Below, one piece after another: positions 1-10,400 of a stretch of DNA of 32,063 bases. The stretch comes from RXOA01 sp964547105. GTDB taxonomy: Bacteria; Bipolaricaulota; Bipolaricaulia; UBA7950; UBA9294. A program made the position numbers and the translations under genes. Position 1 is the stretch's first letter. The number at the start of each line of letters is the position of its first letter. Where the stretch lies: positions 1-32,063 of the forward strand of contig CAZJLO010000020.1 in the NCBI GenBank assembly GCA_964547105.1. Direction: 5' to 3'. The notes beneath the pieces were generated by a model, which was given only the letters and a program-made list of their open reading frames with translations, ran no database searches and had not been told where the DNA came from.

Positions 1-1
1 C

Positions 2-2111
2 GACATTGACGGCGAATGTGACATAGCAGTGGTGACGATCACGGTGACGCCGGTGAATGATCCGCCGGTGGCGAATGACGACGGAGCAAGCGTTGCCGAA
101 GACAGCGAAGTGACGATTCCGGTTCCGTCGAACGATTCGGATCCCGATGGGGATCTCGACGTGACGACGGTAGCGATCATCAGCCCACCCTCAAACGGGA
201 CCGTGAGCGTCAACCCGGCGAGCGGTCAGATCACCTACACACCGAACGAGAACTACAACGGCCCGGACAGTCTGATCTACCGGATCTGCGACAGCTTGGG
301 TGTCTGCGACACGGCAGCGGTGACGATGAACGTGGCGTCGGTTGATGATCCGCTTATCGCTAGGGACGATCTGGCGATCGTAAGAGAGGACGACAGCGTG
401 ACGATCCCGGTTCTAGACAACGACATCGACCCGGATGACGAGCTGGATCGGGAAACGGTGAAGGTGATTTCGCCGCCGCCGAACGGGATGGTGGACGTCG
501 ATCCGGCCACGGGAGAGATGACCTACACCCCGGTTCAGGACTTCGATGGTATCGACGTATTCACCTACGAGATCTGCAATGTTCAAGGAGATTGCGATCA
601 AGCCACTGTTCGCGTCAGCGTGATTCCGGAAAACGATTCGCCGCAGGCGATCTGCCTGGAGACCGTCGCAGTGGATGCAGTTGTGACGCCGATCGATCTT
701 GTCGGGCGGGATCCGGATGGCGACAGCCTGAGCTATCGCGTTGCTGCTTCACCGACGCAGGGAACGATCAGCCAGCCGGACGAACAGGGAAGGTTCTACT
801 ACTCATCGCGACGCTGTACGGAAATCACGGTGAATGTCCACGTTGGAGGCGCCCCGGTGCCGGGGCGCGTGGCGGTTCTTCCGGGAGCAACCGTTGCGAT
901 CGAAGCGGAGTCCGGTGCTCTCTCTTCGGTAGCCCTTGTCGGCCTGCCGACGAACGGCAGCGTCGAAGTCGACCCGCTGAGCGGCGACCTGAGCTACACC
1001 CCCAATGACGGGTTTGAAGGAGATGATTCCTTTACCTACTGGATCTGCGCCGAGGGAGAGGGTGAGTTCTCGGGGCCGGTGACGCTTGTCTTTGAGGTAT
1101 GCGATCCCTACGGTGCTTGCGACCAATGCATCGTTCAGCTGTTTGTCGTTCGTTCGGGCGGTGCTGGTGGAGGGTTGTGTGAGCGGCGGGTTGCGATTTC
1201 CGAGGTTGCCTGGGCGGGTACATCGGCGAATCCGGATCACGAATGGCTTGAACTGCGAAACCTTGAAGATCAGCCGGTTGACCTCGCAGGATGGACGTTG
1301 CGGTGGAAGGACACGAAGCCGGAGAGTCCAGAGGATGATCTCTGGAAGGCCATTCCACTTACCGGAGCGATCGGTGCGTATGTGCCTCAACCGGCCTGGG
1401 ATTTGGTCGAAGCGGCTGAGCCGTCCGGTGCATGGTGGCTGGTGACGGAGGCGTGGAACGACCCTGTAGATCACTTCTTGATCGAGCGGGGGACCGATGA
1501 TGCCGTCCTGGACCGCAAGGCCGACCTGGTTTTCCCGGAGGCGCNNNNNNNNNNGGTCATCGGCACTGGATGACGACGGAGCGATCATCCAACTCATTGA
1601 CCCATTCGGTTGCGTGGTGGATTCCGCCAATATCCAACCGGACGAGGGTTGGTCGGCGGGGACGGTCGTGATCCCAGCAACGATGGAGCGAACCGATGTC
1701 TTCGGCGGGGACGTTGTCGAAAACTGGCACACAAGCGTTGGCTGGCCGTATGGAGGCAGCGACCATGAAGGCGAACCGATCGTCGGAACGCCGGGCATGC
1801 CCAATTCCCCCGGGATCGAACCGTGGAGCACGCTCGTTTCGGGATCGAAAATCGATCTGGATGGCCTGCTCCAGTTTTCGCTGAGCGCACTGCCGATGTC
1901 GGCATCATTTCCGCAGCAGGTTCGTGCGTTGGTGGTCGACGAGGCAGGGAACGACCTTCCGAACGTTGCGAGTGCCATCACATGGTCGAGCGACGGCGCG
2001 ACGGCGCTCGTATCGATCGACCCAGTTGATTTGCCGCAAGGATCATCGTATGTGTGGCTGGGAATGACCGATCGTGAGGCGCTATTGATTCCGATTCACT
2101 TGCTCGAGTGA
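2..2111 (+). CDS. Secreted cadherin-like / lamin-tail-domain protein, 5' partial
   Basis: The frame is open from base 2, so the N-terminus lies outside the window. The first part carries tandem Ig/cadherin-like repeats with a DPPVANDD-type start, Asp-rich loops (NDSDPDGD) and a YTP..NYNGPDS strand followed by a C-D-x-x-G-x-C-D pair. A weaker third and a later fourth copy follow, the latter with YTPNDGFEGDDSF. From about 1180 a lamin-tail domain begins (ISEVAWAG..., EWLELRN, DLAGWTLRW) and continues after the N gap with IIQLIDPFGCVVDS. About 100 more beta-rich residues follow to the TGA at 2109-2111. The frame changes from 2 to 0 across the 10 N, which is consistent if the true missing length is a multiple of three. 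The family is typically extracellular, with Ca-binding Asp loops and adhesive or structural roles. The precise function is unknown. No anchor is visible at the C-terminus. Confidence 0.85.
53..628 (+). repeat. Two 96-residue cadherin-like repeats
   Basis: The repeat starts V-N-D-P-P at 53, V-D-D-P-L at 341 and E-N-D-S-P at 629 are exactly 288 bases apart, giving two complete 96-residue units (53-340 and 341-628) and a degenerate third. Both complete units share an acidic loop (SDPDGDLD or IDPDDELD), an ISPP.NG turn, and a C-x-x-x-G-x-C-D pair near the end that could form a disulfide. Confidence 0.8.
1545..1554. other. Assembly gap (10 N) inside the lamin-tail domain
   Basis: The codon phase before the gap is 2 and after it 0. 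Both sides are clearly the same lamin-tail domain, so the real missing sequence should be a multiple of three bases. The 10 N are a placeholder and create a false TGA at 1571-1573. Confidence 0.9.
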
Positions 2112-2474
2112 ATCGGGGATCACCGCAACCCCACGTCGTGCTTGTCCCGGCAGGAGACTTGGACTCTTGGCGCTGCAGGCCTCGCGGACAACTAGTTGTC
2201 GCATCCATGGCCCCGGGCCGATCGATGCAGCGTCCACCAGGTGTTGTTGGTGAGGCCACGACGCCCTCCATACTGTGGCTGGTTGGTGATGCACTCTCGT
2301 TTCCCCGTGTGGTCTGCCCCCGCGTGATGGCGAAGATTCCAGCTGCTGGTGTCGTTTCCAACTTCACGGCTGTCCAGGGTTCCCTGCACTCGTAGGAGTG
2401 TAATCCAGATCACAAAGGTCTCCTCATGCGCATGGTATCATCTGAAATGGGAAACCGACTGGAAAGGGGAACGA
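2112..2474. other. Intergenic stretch without a recognisable gene
   Basis: These 363 bases separate the lamin-tail gene from the next surface-protein gene. I see no convincing protein, RNA gene or strong hairpin. A TATCAT hexamer at 2436-2441 lies 33 bases before the next start and could be a -10 box, but no matching -35 is evident. A good ribosome-binding site (AGGGGA, 2465-2470) precedes the ATG at 2475. Confidence 0.5.
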
Positions 2475-4442
2475 ATGGTTCCTTGTGAGGTAGGCGGGTT
2501 CGTACGTGGTTTCCACGTACTTGGGATCGCGATTGCCGCGGCGGCTGCCATCGCGATAGCTGCATTCGGATCTCTTGATCTCACGGTGCGTGATCCGAGT
2601 GGAAGTGCGGACGATGTTGCTCACGTCATTCTCATCTATCCCGATGCGAGCCAGCAGGACCTTGGGTTTACGCCCCAAGGCAATGAGTCGGGTCGCACCT
2701 GGAACCTCCTGACTGAAAGCCAGATCCTCAGCAAGGGACCGGGTACGTACACGTTGCGCATCATCCATGACAAGGACACCAACGCTGTGTGCAGCGACCC
2801 GGATGATGAGGTCCTCGGAACCTATGAGATTACCTTCGGAGGCGGGATCGTGGTGTCAGGCGTCGATGACGCCGCAACCGCATCTGGGGGGCAGCCAACG
2901 ATGATCGACGTGCTATCGAACGATCTTCTGGTCGACGCGTCCTCGTTCACATTCGGAACGATGCCGTGTCCGATTTCTGTTCCCGACACAGACTGTGCCT
3001 GCAGCACATATGGAAGCCCGGCTGTTCAGTGTCCGAGCATCCTGACACTCGGCATCAACTACGTCCAAGGGCAATTCGAGATAACCGTTGGCGATCCTTC
3101 TCTGTCGATTGTCTCCCCGGGAAGCCCGGCCCATGGGGAGGTGAGTGTCATAGGAGAAGGGATCCAGTACACACCGGATGATGGCTATTGCGGGATGGAT
3201 AGCTTTGTGTACTCAGTTTCTCGTGGCGGTTCCACGGATACGGCAACCGTGAACATCAACGTGTCTTCAGCCTCACCAACTCCGCAAGACGATCAGATTG
3301 AAACCCCTGAAGCGCAGGCTGTACTGATTGATGTTCTGGCGAATGATGGAGGGGGATTGGAATTGATTGCCGTCTCCTTGCCGGTACACGGTCAAGCTGC
3401 GGTGGTCGGCAATCAGGTTCGCTACACTCCTCAAGCTCGATTCGAGGGTGCGGATGAGTTCTCGTACACCGTCCGAAACGCATGCAGCGAAACGGCGACG
3501 GCCAATGTTGATGTGAATGTGCTGCACGTAAATCATCCGCCTGTCGCCAACGTTGGGAGCCTTTACAACGGCGTGGTTGGCGAGCCGGTTCAATACGATG
3601 CGCGGTTCAGTTCAGATCCGGATCTTGAAGACACCCTCGAGTACCGGTGGGATGTGGACGGAGACGGTCAATTCGATACCGGCTGGCTACCAAGCGAGAT
3701 CTATGAAGTGGTATACGACGCCCCGTTCTTCGGGCGGGTTGCTGTCGAGGTTCGTGACATCTATAGGAATCAACCAACAGGTGACACTGCGACTGCCAGT
3801 GCGCTTGCAAGAATCGAACCGATGCCTCCGAAGATCGAAGCCGTTCTCTTCCTCGACCTGGACGGCGACGGCGAGCAAGACGAAAACGAGTGCATATGCA
3901 TGGCGGAAATCCCACTGATTCTTGACGATCGCATGACGCTTCTGACGGACGAGATGGGACAAGCATCGTTTGCGGGGCTCTCTTCGGGAGAACACGCAGT
4001 TCGGATCACGGACGCGGGGCTCGATATTCTGCGCCAACGAGGGTATGGCGTGGAGGAATTCGCGTTGGTGATAGATGTGCGGCCGGGAGAGCCAACGACT
4101 GTCTTGTTCGCGTCGCAGTTCATCGTCGGCAGAATCGCGGGTGTTGTGTTCTTGGACGAGAACGGCTCGGGAGCAAAGGATGATGGGGAGTCCGGTGTCG
4201 CCGATCTTCTCATCACACTGGACGAAGGTGAGATCCGGCATACGAACGAGGCGGGTCAATTCCTGTTCCAGAAGGCCCCCGTCGGTGAGCGTACGCTCGT
4301 GCTGCGTGGCGAAACGCATGAGCAGACGGAAGCTGTGATCGTCCTTGGCGGACAACAGATCACGATCGAGATTCCTTGGCAGGCACCCAAGGCGGGGTTC
4401 CTAGAGATCAGGATCGAGCAAGCGAAATCGGAAGAGCCCTAG
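2475..4442 (+). CDS. Secreted cadherin-like / PKD-like / SdrD-B-like multidomain protein
   Basis: This is a 655-residue protein. I chose the ATG at 2475 rather than upstream in-frame starts because AGGGGA ends 4 bases before it and a hydrophobic segment (GIAIAAAAAIAIAA) then follows as signal peptide or N-terminal anchor. In order: a beta-domain of about 120 residues; two cadherin-like units, each opening with an Asp-rich start and IDVLSND or IDVLANDG, and containing YTPDDGYCGMDSF or YTPQARFEGADEF; and a PKD-like unit (NHPPVANVG, YRWDVDGDGQFDTG). Two SdrD-B/carboxypeptidase-regulatory-like units follow (LFLDLDGDGEQDENE and VVFLDENGSGAKDDGESG), each with a Ca-binding-like D-x-D-G-D loop. The stop codon TAG overlaps the Shine-Dalgarno of the giant downstream gene, indicating translational coupling. 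It is likely an extracellular or surface protein; the ligand is unknown. Confidence 0.85.
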   Translation: MVPCEVGGFVRGFHVLGIAIAAAAAIAIAAFGSLDLTVRDPSGSADDVAHVILIYPDASQQDLGFTPQGNESGRTWNLLTESQILSKGPGTYTLRIIHDKDTNAVCSDPDDEVLGTYEITFGGGIVVSGVDDAATASGGQPTMIDVLSNDLLVDASSFTFGTMPCPISVPDTDCACSTYGSPAVQCPSILTLGINYVQGQFEITVGDPSLSIVSPGSPAHGEVSVIGEGIQYTPDDGYCGMDSFVYSVSRGGSTDTATVNINVSSASPTPQDDQIETPEAQAVLIDVLANDGGGLELIAVSLPVHGQAAVVGNQVRYTPQARFEGADEFSYTVRNACSETATANVDVNVLHVNHPPVANVGSLYNGVVGEPVQYDARFSSDPDLEDTLEYRWDVDGDGQFDTGWLPSEIYEVVYDAPFFGRVAVEVRDIYRNQPTGDTATASALARIEPMPPKIEAVLFLDLDGDGEQDENECICMAEIPLILDDRMTLLTDEMGQASFAGLSSGEHAVRITDAGLDILRQRGYGVEEFALVIDVRPGEPTTVLFASQFIVGRIAGVVFLDENGSGAKDDGESGVADLLITLDEGEIRHTNEAGQFLFQKAPVGERTLVLRGETHEQTEAVIVLGGQQITIEIPWQAPKAGFLEIRIEQAKSEEP

Positions 4443-4446
4443 GAGG
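4441..4446 (+). promoter_or_regulatory. Ribosome-binding site overlapping the upstream stop codon
   Basis: AGGAGG sits 5 bases before the GTG at 4452, and its first two bases are the last two of the TAG stop at 4440-4442. This fixes the GTG start of the giant gene and suggests coupled translation. Confidence 0.8.
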
Positions 4447-4451
4447 TTGCT

Positions 4452-7400
4452 GTGCGGACATGTGGTTTTTGCTTGGTCGCGGGCATCATCATCACGGCAG
4501 CTTTCGCGGGGTTCGGTCAGATATCGGGGCCGAGCCAGATCGGCCAGTGCGAACAGGCAACGTATACGATTACGATCGAGAACACGAGTTCAACTGCCGC
4601 TGCATGTTCGCTGGAAATCGTAAGCCTCCTTCCCGAAACCGGGTTCTCGTACGTCGCGGATGCAACCGTGCTGACACTGCACGATGGGACGACCTACGAT
4701 GTTGATCCCGACGAGGAAGGAGGGTGGGTTCTGGACGGCATTGTGGCATCTCCCCCGTATGTGCTTCCTCCAGGCGGCGTTGTGACGATCGCATTCGGTG
4801 TGGCCACGGACTGTTCCGCTGTGTCGGGGGACATCGAAGTCACGATCGATTATCAAGATTGCACATCGCAGGAAGCATTTCGCAACATCACTTCGACCTC
4901 CGTCGAGCTTCTTCCTGGTGCGATCACGATTACGAAGACTCCCAGCGCGGCTGACGCCGGGATCGGTGACCAAGTCACGTGGACGATTGCAGTCGCCAGC
5001 ACGGGGCTTGGCTCCGTCAAGAACGTGGTCATCACGGACGTGCTTGGCGCGGGACTGTCGTTCGTTTCGGCAACAGGTAGCGGAAGTCGGACCGGCCAGA
5101 CGATTGTCTGGGAGCCAAGCAACCTGCCATCCCTTGCGGAGATTTCGGCGGGCAGTTCAGTCTCGGTGGAGCTGACCGCAGAAGTCATTGCCTGCCGGGG
5201 ACTTGTCAACGTCGTTGATGGACGGTGGGGGTGCGAAGAAGGCGAAGTGTGCTTTGACTCAGCAGACCCCACGTCGTGCGGCTGCCCCTCGGCCACGGCC
5301 GCGATCAGTCTGATCGTGCGCAGTCCGTTCCTTTCCTTTCCTGCTCCGGCGTTCTCGATCCCGTATTGCTCGCCAACCACGAGAGTCACGATTCCGATCA
5401 CCAACAGCGGGGAAGGGGCGGCGCGCGATGTGGTCCTGTGCTGCAACTTCTCAGGACTGGACGTTGTCAGCGTTCTTGGAGGTGCCAGCCACGATGCGGG
5501 CTGTTTCTCGATTCCGGACATTCCACCGGGAACGACGTACGACTTGGAGTTCGATGTCGCGTACTCTGGCGACTGGTGCGCAGGAACGCCTTCAGGAACC
5601 AGCATCTTCGAGCTCTCCTACGCAGACGATTGCGGTATCCCTTACCTTGCGCAGCCTCAGTTCGGGACGATTTCCTCCCAAGGAGGGGCTTCGCTTGCTG
5701 TGTCGAAGAGCGGCCCGCCAAGCCTCCGACTAGGTGAATCGGCAGTCTATGACATCTCTGTTGCATACATCGGAGACCCGCTGTGCGACGCCGAGCCAGT
5801 TGGGTCTGTAGAAGTGGTTGATACGTATCCGGAAGGATTCGCGCTTCTCGACGCGGGAGGGGGCGTGCACAACCCCGCCGCCCGGACGCTCACGTGGGTC
5901 TTCGATCCGACCACAAATCCCATCTTCGATGTATCTGTGGAACTTAAGGCCCCGGAAGACTGTGGGTATTGCAGCGGTGAAGGCGGAACGGATCCGAATA
6001 CCGTGACTGCGATCGGAACCAATTGTTGCGGATGCGCCATCTCAGGGGTGGCTTCTTCGCCGACAACCATTTTGTGCGAGGGATTCGACGAGCTTGAGTT
6101 GTATACCTCATCGATCGAAGTCTCTCCCACGACGGTTCCCCGCTGCATCACGCCTGCCGTTGTCACGGTGACGCATCGGTATGAGTTCAGCGACAACCCA
6201 TTGCTTGATGATCTGGCGCTTGACGAGTTCTCGTATTTCTTCGGAAGCGACGGGAACCTTCAGTACGAGACGACAACGTTGTCGGTGGCTGGGGCGACGG
6301 TTGCATCGATTGTAGACAACACTCCAGCGGGGGATCTGCTGGTCCGGCTTGCCGACAACGACTCGGTCCGCGGGAAGACGATCACGTACACGTACGATGT
6401 CAACGTCCTCGGCCTCACCGTGTCCAACTGCCAGCCCAGCAACCATCCGATCCTTGCCGGTCTCGATATCGATCTTGGAGCGACGTCCCTCGGATTCTGC
6501 ACTCGGATGTACGGCAGTGAGGCGTCTTCTCCTACGGTGACGGCGCAGCCGCCGTCCATGAACGTATCGATCACCGGTATTCCGGTGATCCAGGAAGAGT
6601 GCGCGACGTACGATGTCACCGTTTCACTCTCTCGCGAGTCCCTGTTGGCGGCTCCATCTGATGCACGGCTCGTCGTTGAGAATCTTGGTGGCTCGCTGAT
6701 CGATACGTCGCAGGCAACCTGCAGCGGCGTGTCTCCAGCCGATGGCACCAGTTGCACGGAGCCGGATGTTGTCGGCGGCACCTATGAGTGGCGGTTCGGG
6801 GACGGATTCGCCGCCGGAGATGCCGCCTCGATCACAATCCCTGTTACAGTTCCCTGTAGCGGTCCGTTGACAAGCCTGTCAGCCAATGTGTTCTATGACG
6901 ACCTCTGCATGGACGATGAGACCTACGATGATACGTGTGGCAGCAGTGACGCCGCGTCTGCGCTGCTATCGCTCCAGGCGAAGACGAGTCTGCTGTTGCG
7001 GCCCGAGATCATCTATGCCACCGAGAGGACTGTTTCGTGGCGAATCTGCGTGACGAATACATTCAACGGGACGGCCTATGACGTTTATGTCGACAGCCTT
7101 CTCGGGACGGGGATCTCCTATGCATCTTACACAGCCGTGCCGGCTTCCGGCGTCTCGGTAACACCGAATCAGGACCACACCGGGGCGGCAAGCAATGGCG
7201 CCACATGGAGCATCGACGCGATCCCGCCGGGAGAAGACGTCACGATTACCCTTGTTGCCGATCTCGTCGGGTGCGACGATTTGGTGCACGAAGTGATCAC
7301 AGGATGGGGATGTGGCGAATCCGAATGTCAGTCGCCCGTCTCCGATACGTCCGCGGTGGTTGTTCCTGGTACAAGGCTCGTTGCGACGTCCTTCAGCCCG

Positions 7401-10400
7401 ACCCCGGTGGATATGTGTTCGACATCCACGGCAACGGTCACGCTGAAAAACGCAGGTGTGGCATCCGTCTACGCTGCCGAGGCGAGCGTAGAATTGCCCG
7501 ACGGCCTCACGTATCTGGGAAACGCCCAGTACCGCGTTAATGGGGGGGGCTGGCAGACAATCGGCCAACCACCTTCAGGGACTCCTGGTCCGACGCTCAC
7601 GTGGACATCTGCCGAGATTGCAGCCCTTGAAGAGATGGCTCCCGCAGTGGTGCTTGAGATCCGGTTTGAGTTCGCCGTCGGATGCTCTTTCTCTGCAGGC
7701 TCCCTTGAGTTCCAGGCCCGCTACGAGACGCCGTGCGGCGACCGAGCTGACTCCAATGTTGGCAGATTCAGCCTTTCGACGAGACAACCGGAGATTGACG
7801 TCTCGATCACCCAGATTCCCGACGACGCAATCCCCTGCGGCGGGCTGGCAAGCTGGCAGATCGAAGTGACCAACGTGGGGCCGGTCTCGGCCGATGTTGT
7901 GCGTATCACGAGCACGCTCGACAACGGGTGGACCTACACAGGTTCAGAGGGGGATTTCGCCCACGGTTCTCTGGATAACGGATTCAACATCGGGCAAGTC
8001 ACGGTGTGGGAGCTTCTCGATCTTGGACCCACCGAGACCGCCATCGTGACAATCACCGCCAGTTCGGCCGTCGGTAGTCCATTCTGTGATGCACTTACGC
8101 ATGACGTCCAGGTTGTTTGGGGATGCAGTCCCGCAGATGGGGATTCCTCCACCGACGACGCTTTGTGCCTATCCGGCATTCCAAGCACGGCGTTCGCGGC
8201 TGCAACCAGGACGCCGCCGGTCAGTGTGGCTGCCATGCTCGAGCCTTCAGCGATCGAAGCGTGTTCTGATACGACGCTGTTCACATTCACCATCGAAAAC
8301 GCCAGTTCGACTGCGCCGGCAACATTTGTCGACGCGCGTGTTACGCTCCCTGCTGGGATTTCCTATGTCGAGGGTTCCACCGAGATTGATTGTGGATCCG
8401 GAAGCTTCAACGAAGCCAGTGACCCGATTGCTGATGGCTCGATGCTCACTTGGTATGACGTGCTGGCGTCCGGCGGAAGCAGCGATGTGTGCGCGATCCT
8501 CGATCCCGAAAGCCGGAGCCGCATCCGATTCGAGGCGTCGTCGTCGTGCTATTTCAACCCGGGGAGTGCCACCCTAGAAGTGCTGTTCTACGATTGCTGC
8601 GGAGACATTCAACGCCGACAAACCGCAACCACACCGATTGCCAGTCTGCTGCCGCAGCTGTCGGTCAGCAAGTCTCCTGCCAGCGCGACGCTGAGTTGCT
8701 CCCCCCCGGGGAACACCGTGACTTGGGCGATCTCAGTTGAGAACACAGGAGCCGGAACGGCTGATTGGGTAAGGGTTACGGACACACTTGGCGCGGCGCT
8801 CGTGCTTGATGATTCAAGCAGTCCGACCGCCGGATCCGGTCAGCCGATGGATGGCGACACGATCGGCTGGGAAATCGGCCCGCTTGCGCCGGACGAGGTG
8901 TTCACAGCGTCAGTGACGGCGCATCTTGTACCGCCAAATGACGACTGTTCTGTCTCGTTGCGTCAGAACACGGCCTCGGCAACGTGGGGTTGTGGCCCAT
9001 ATGATGGCGATCCAAGCACGACGGACGCGGCGGCATGCGAAACGGGCGCACGGGTCGATGCGATCTCAACCGTCACCCTGCCGAACCTCGCGATTGCCCC
9101 GTCGGACATCACCGGGGTGTTCGTGTGTTCCGGAGACGGCATCGTCTCAGGGTCGGGTGAGATTCGGGTCGTCGTTCGGAACACGGGTGACGGGCCGATC
9201 ACCGACGTCTTTGCCCTGTCGGTAGTCGAAACGACAACGGGTTTCTCCGCCACACACGTGTTCGCCGAATCGATTGCTGCCGGGAGCGCACAGACACTTG
9301 TGTTCCCCGGGTGGGACGTTTCCTGTGGAGATTGTGACTACGAAATCCAGGTGCAACTCGATACATCCGACGCGATCTGTGAGTGCGACGAATCCGACAA
9401 CATCGCGACGCGCCAGACGACGATCACCATCCCCGACCTGGTCGTCGCCGGAGCCAATTTGGGCATCACGTGCAGCGGGGATGGTCGAATCCGAATCCAA
9501 GGGCCGCTCACGCTACAGAACAACGGGTGCGGAGAATCGTTCTCGGGAGACGTGCGGGTTCGGCTGCGGATATTCGAGGGGGCCGATTGCTCAGGAAGGG
9601 AATTGGATGCCTTTACCCGGACGCTCGACAACCTGACGCTTGCTGCCCAAGGCGGCACGGATGTGGGGACAATCGATCTCACTCGAACGATTGACGTGTG
9701 CTCGATGTGTGAGGTCTCTATCCTGATCGAGGTCGACGACGACAACGCGATTTGCGAGTGCAGCGGGATCAACAACACGCTGTGCGTGGGACCGATCGCG
9801 GTTGCGTTCCCGGACCTTGCGGTGGTGGATATCGATACGAGCCAGGTGGGCTGTTCGGACGACTCGATCGCAGGGACCGTCCGTGTCACCGTCACGAACG
9901 TTGGATGTGGCGCCGCCGACCCATCCGCCGTGCGTCTCAGCACGGACGGGTGCTTGGCGTTTGCCGATCGGAGCATCCCCGGCTTGGGTGTCGGACAGAC
10001 CGTGATTGTCGACTTCCCCATCTCGGGAGCATGGGTCGACTGCGCCGTCTGTTCGTGCGAATTCACGGCGCTGGTCGATCCCGAGAACGAAGTCTGCGAA
10101 TGCACCGCAGCCAACAACAGCCTGATCGAACCGTACACATCGGCGCTTCCCGATTTGGAGATCCTCGGAGTTATTGCGCAGATTCGTTGCGTCGCGGACG
10201 GCGTGTCCCAGGTGACTGCCGAGGCAACCATCTCCAATGCGGGTTGTGCTGACGTCACCGTGCCGTTCGATGTCCGCGTCACGCTGTTCGAAGGTGAAAA
10301 CTGCGCTGGAGTCGCATCCGATACTTGGACCGAGACATTCGTTGGGGAAACGATCCCCGCCGGCGAGGCCCGTACGATCGTCCTGGCTGCGCACACCGTC

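Noticed and set aside
803..1981. 392-codon minus-strand frame spanning the first N gap
   Set aside because: It is antisense to the lamin-tail and cadherin-like gene, contains no domain, and reads through unknown bases.
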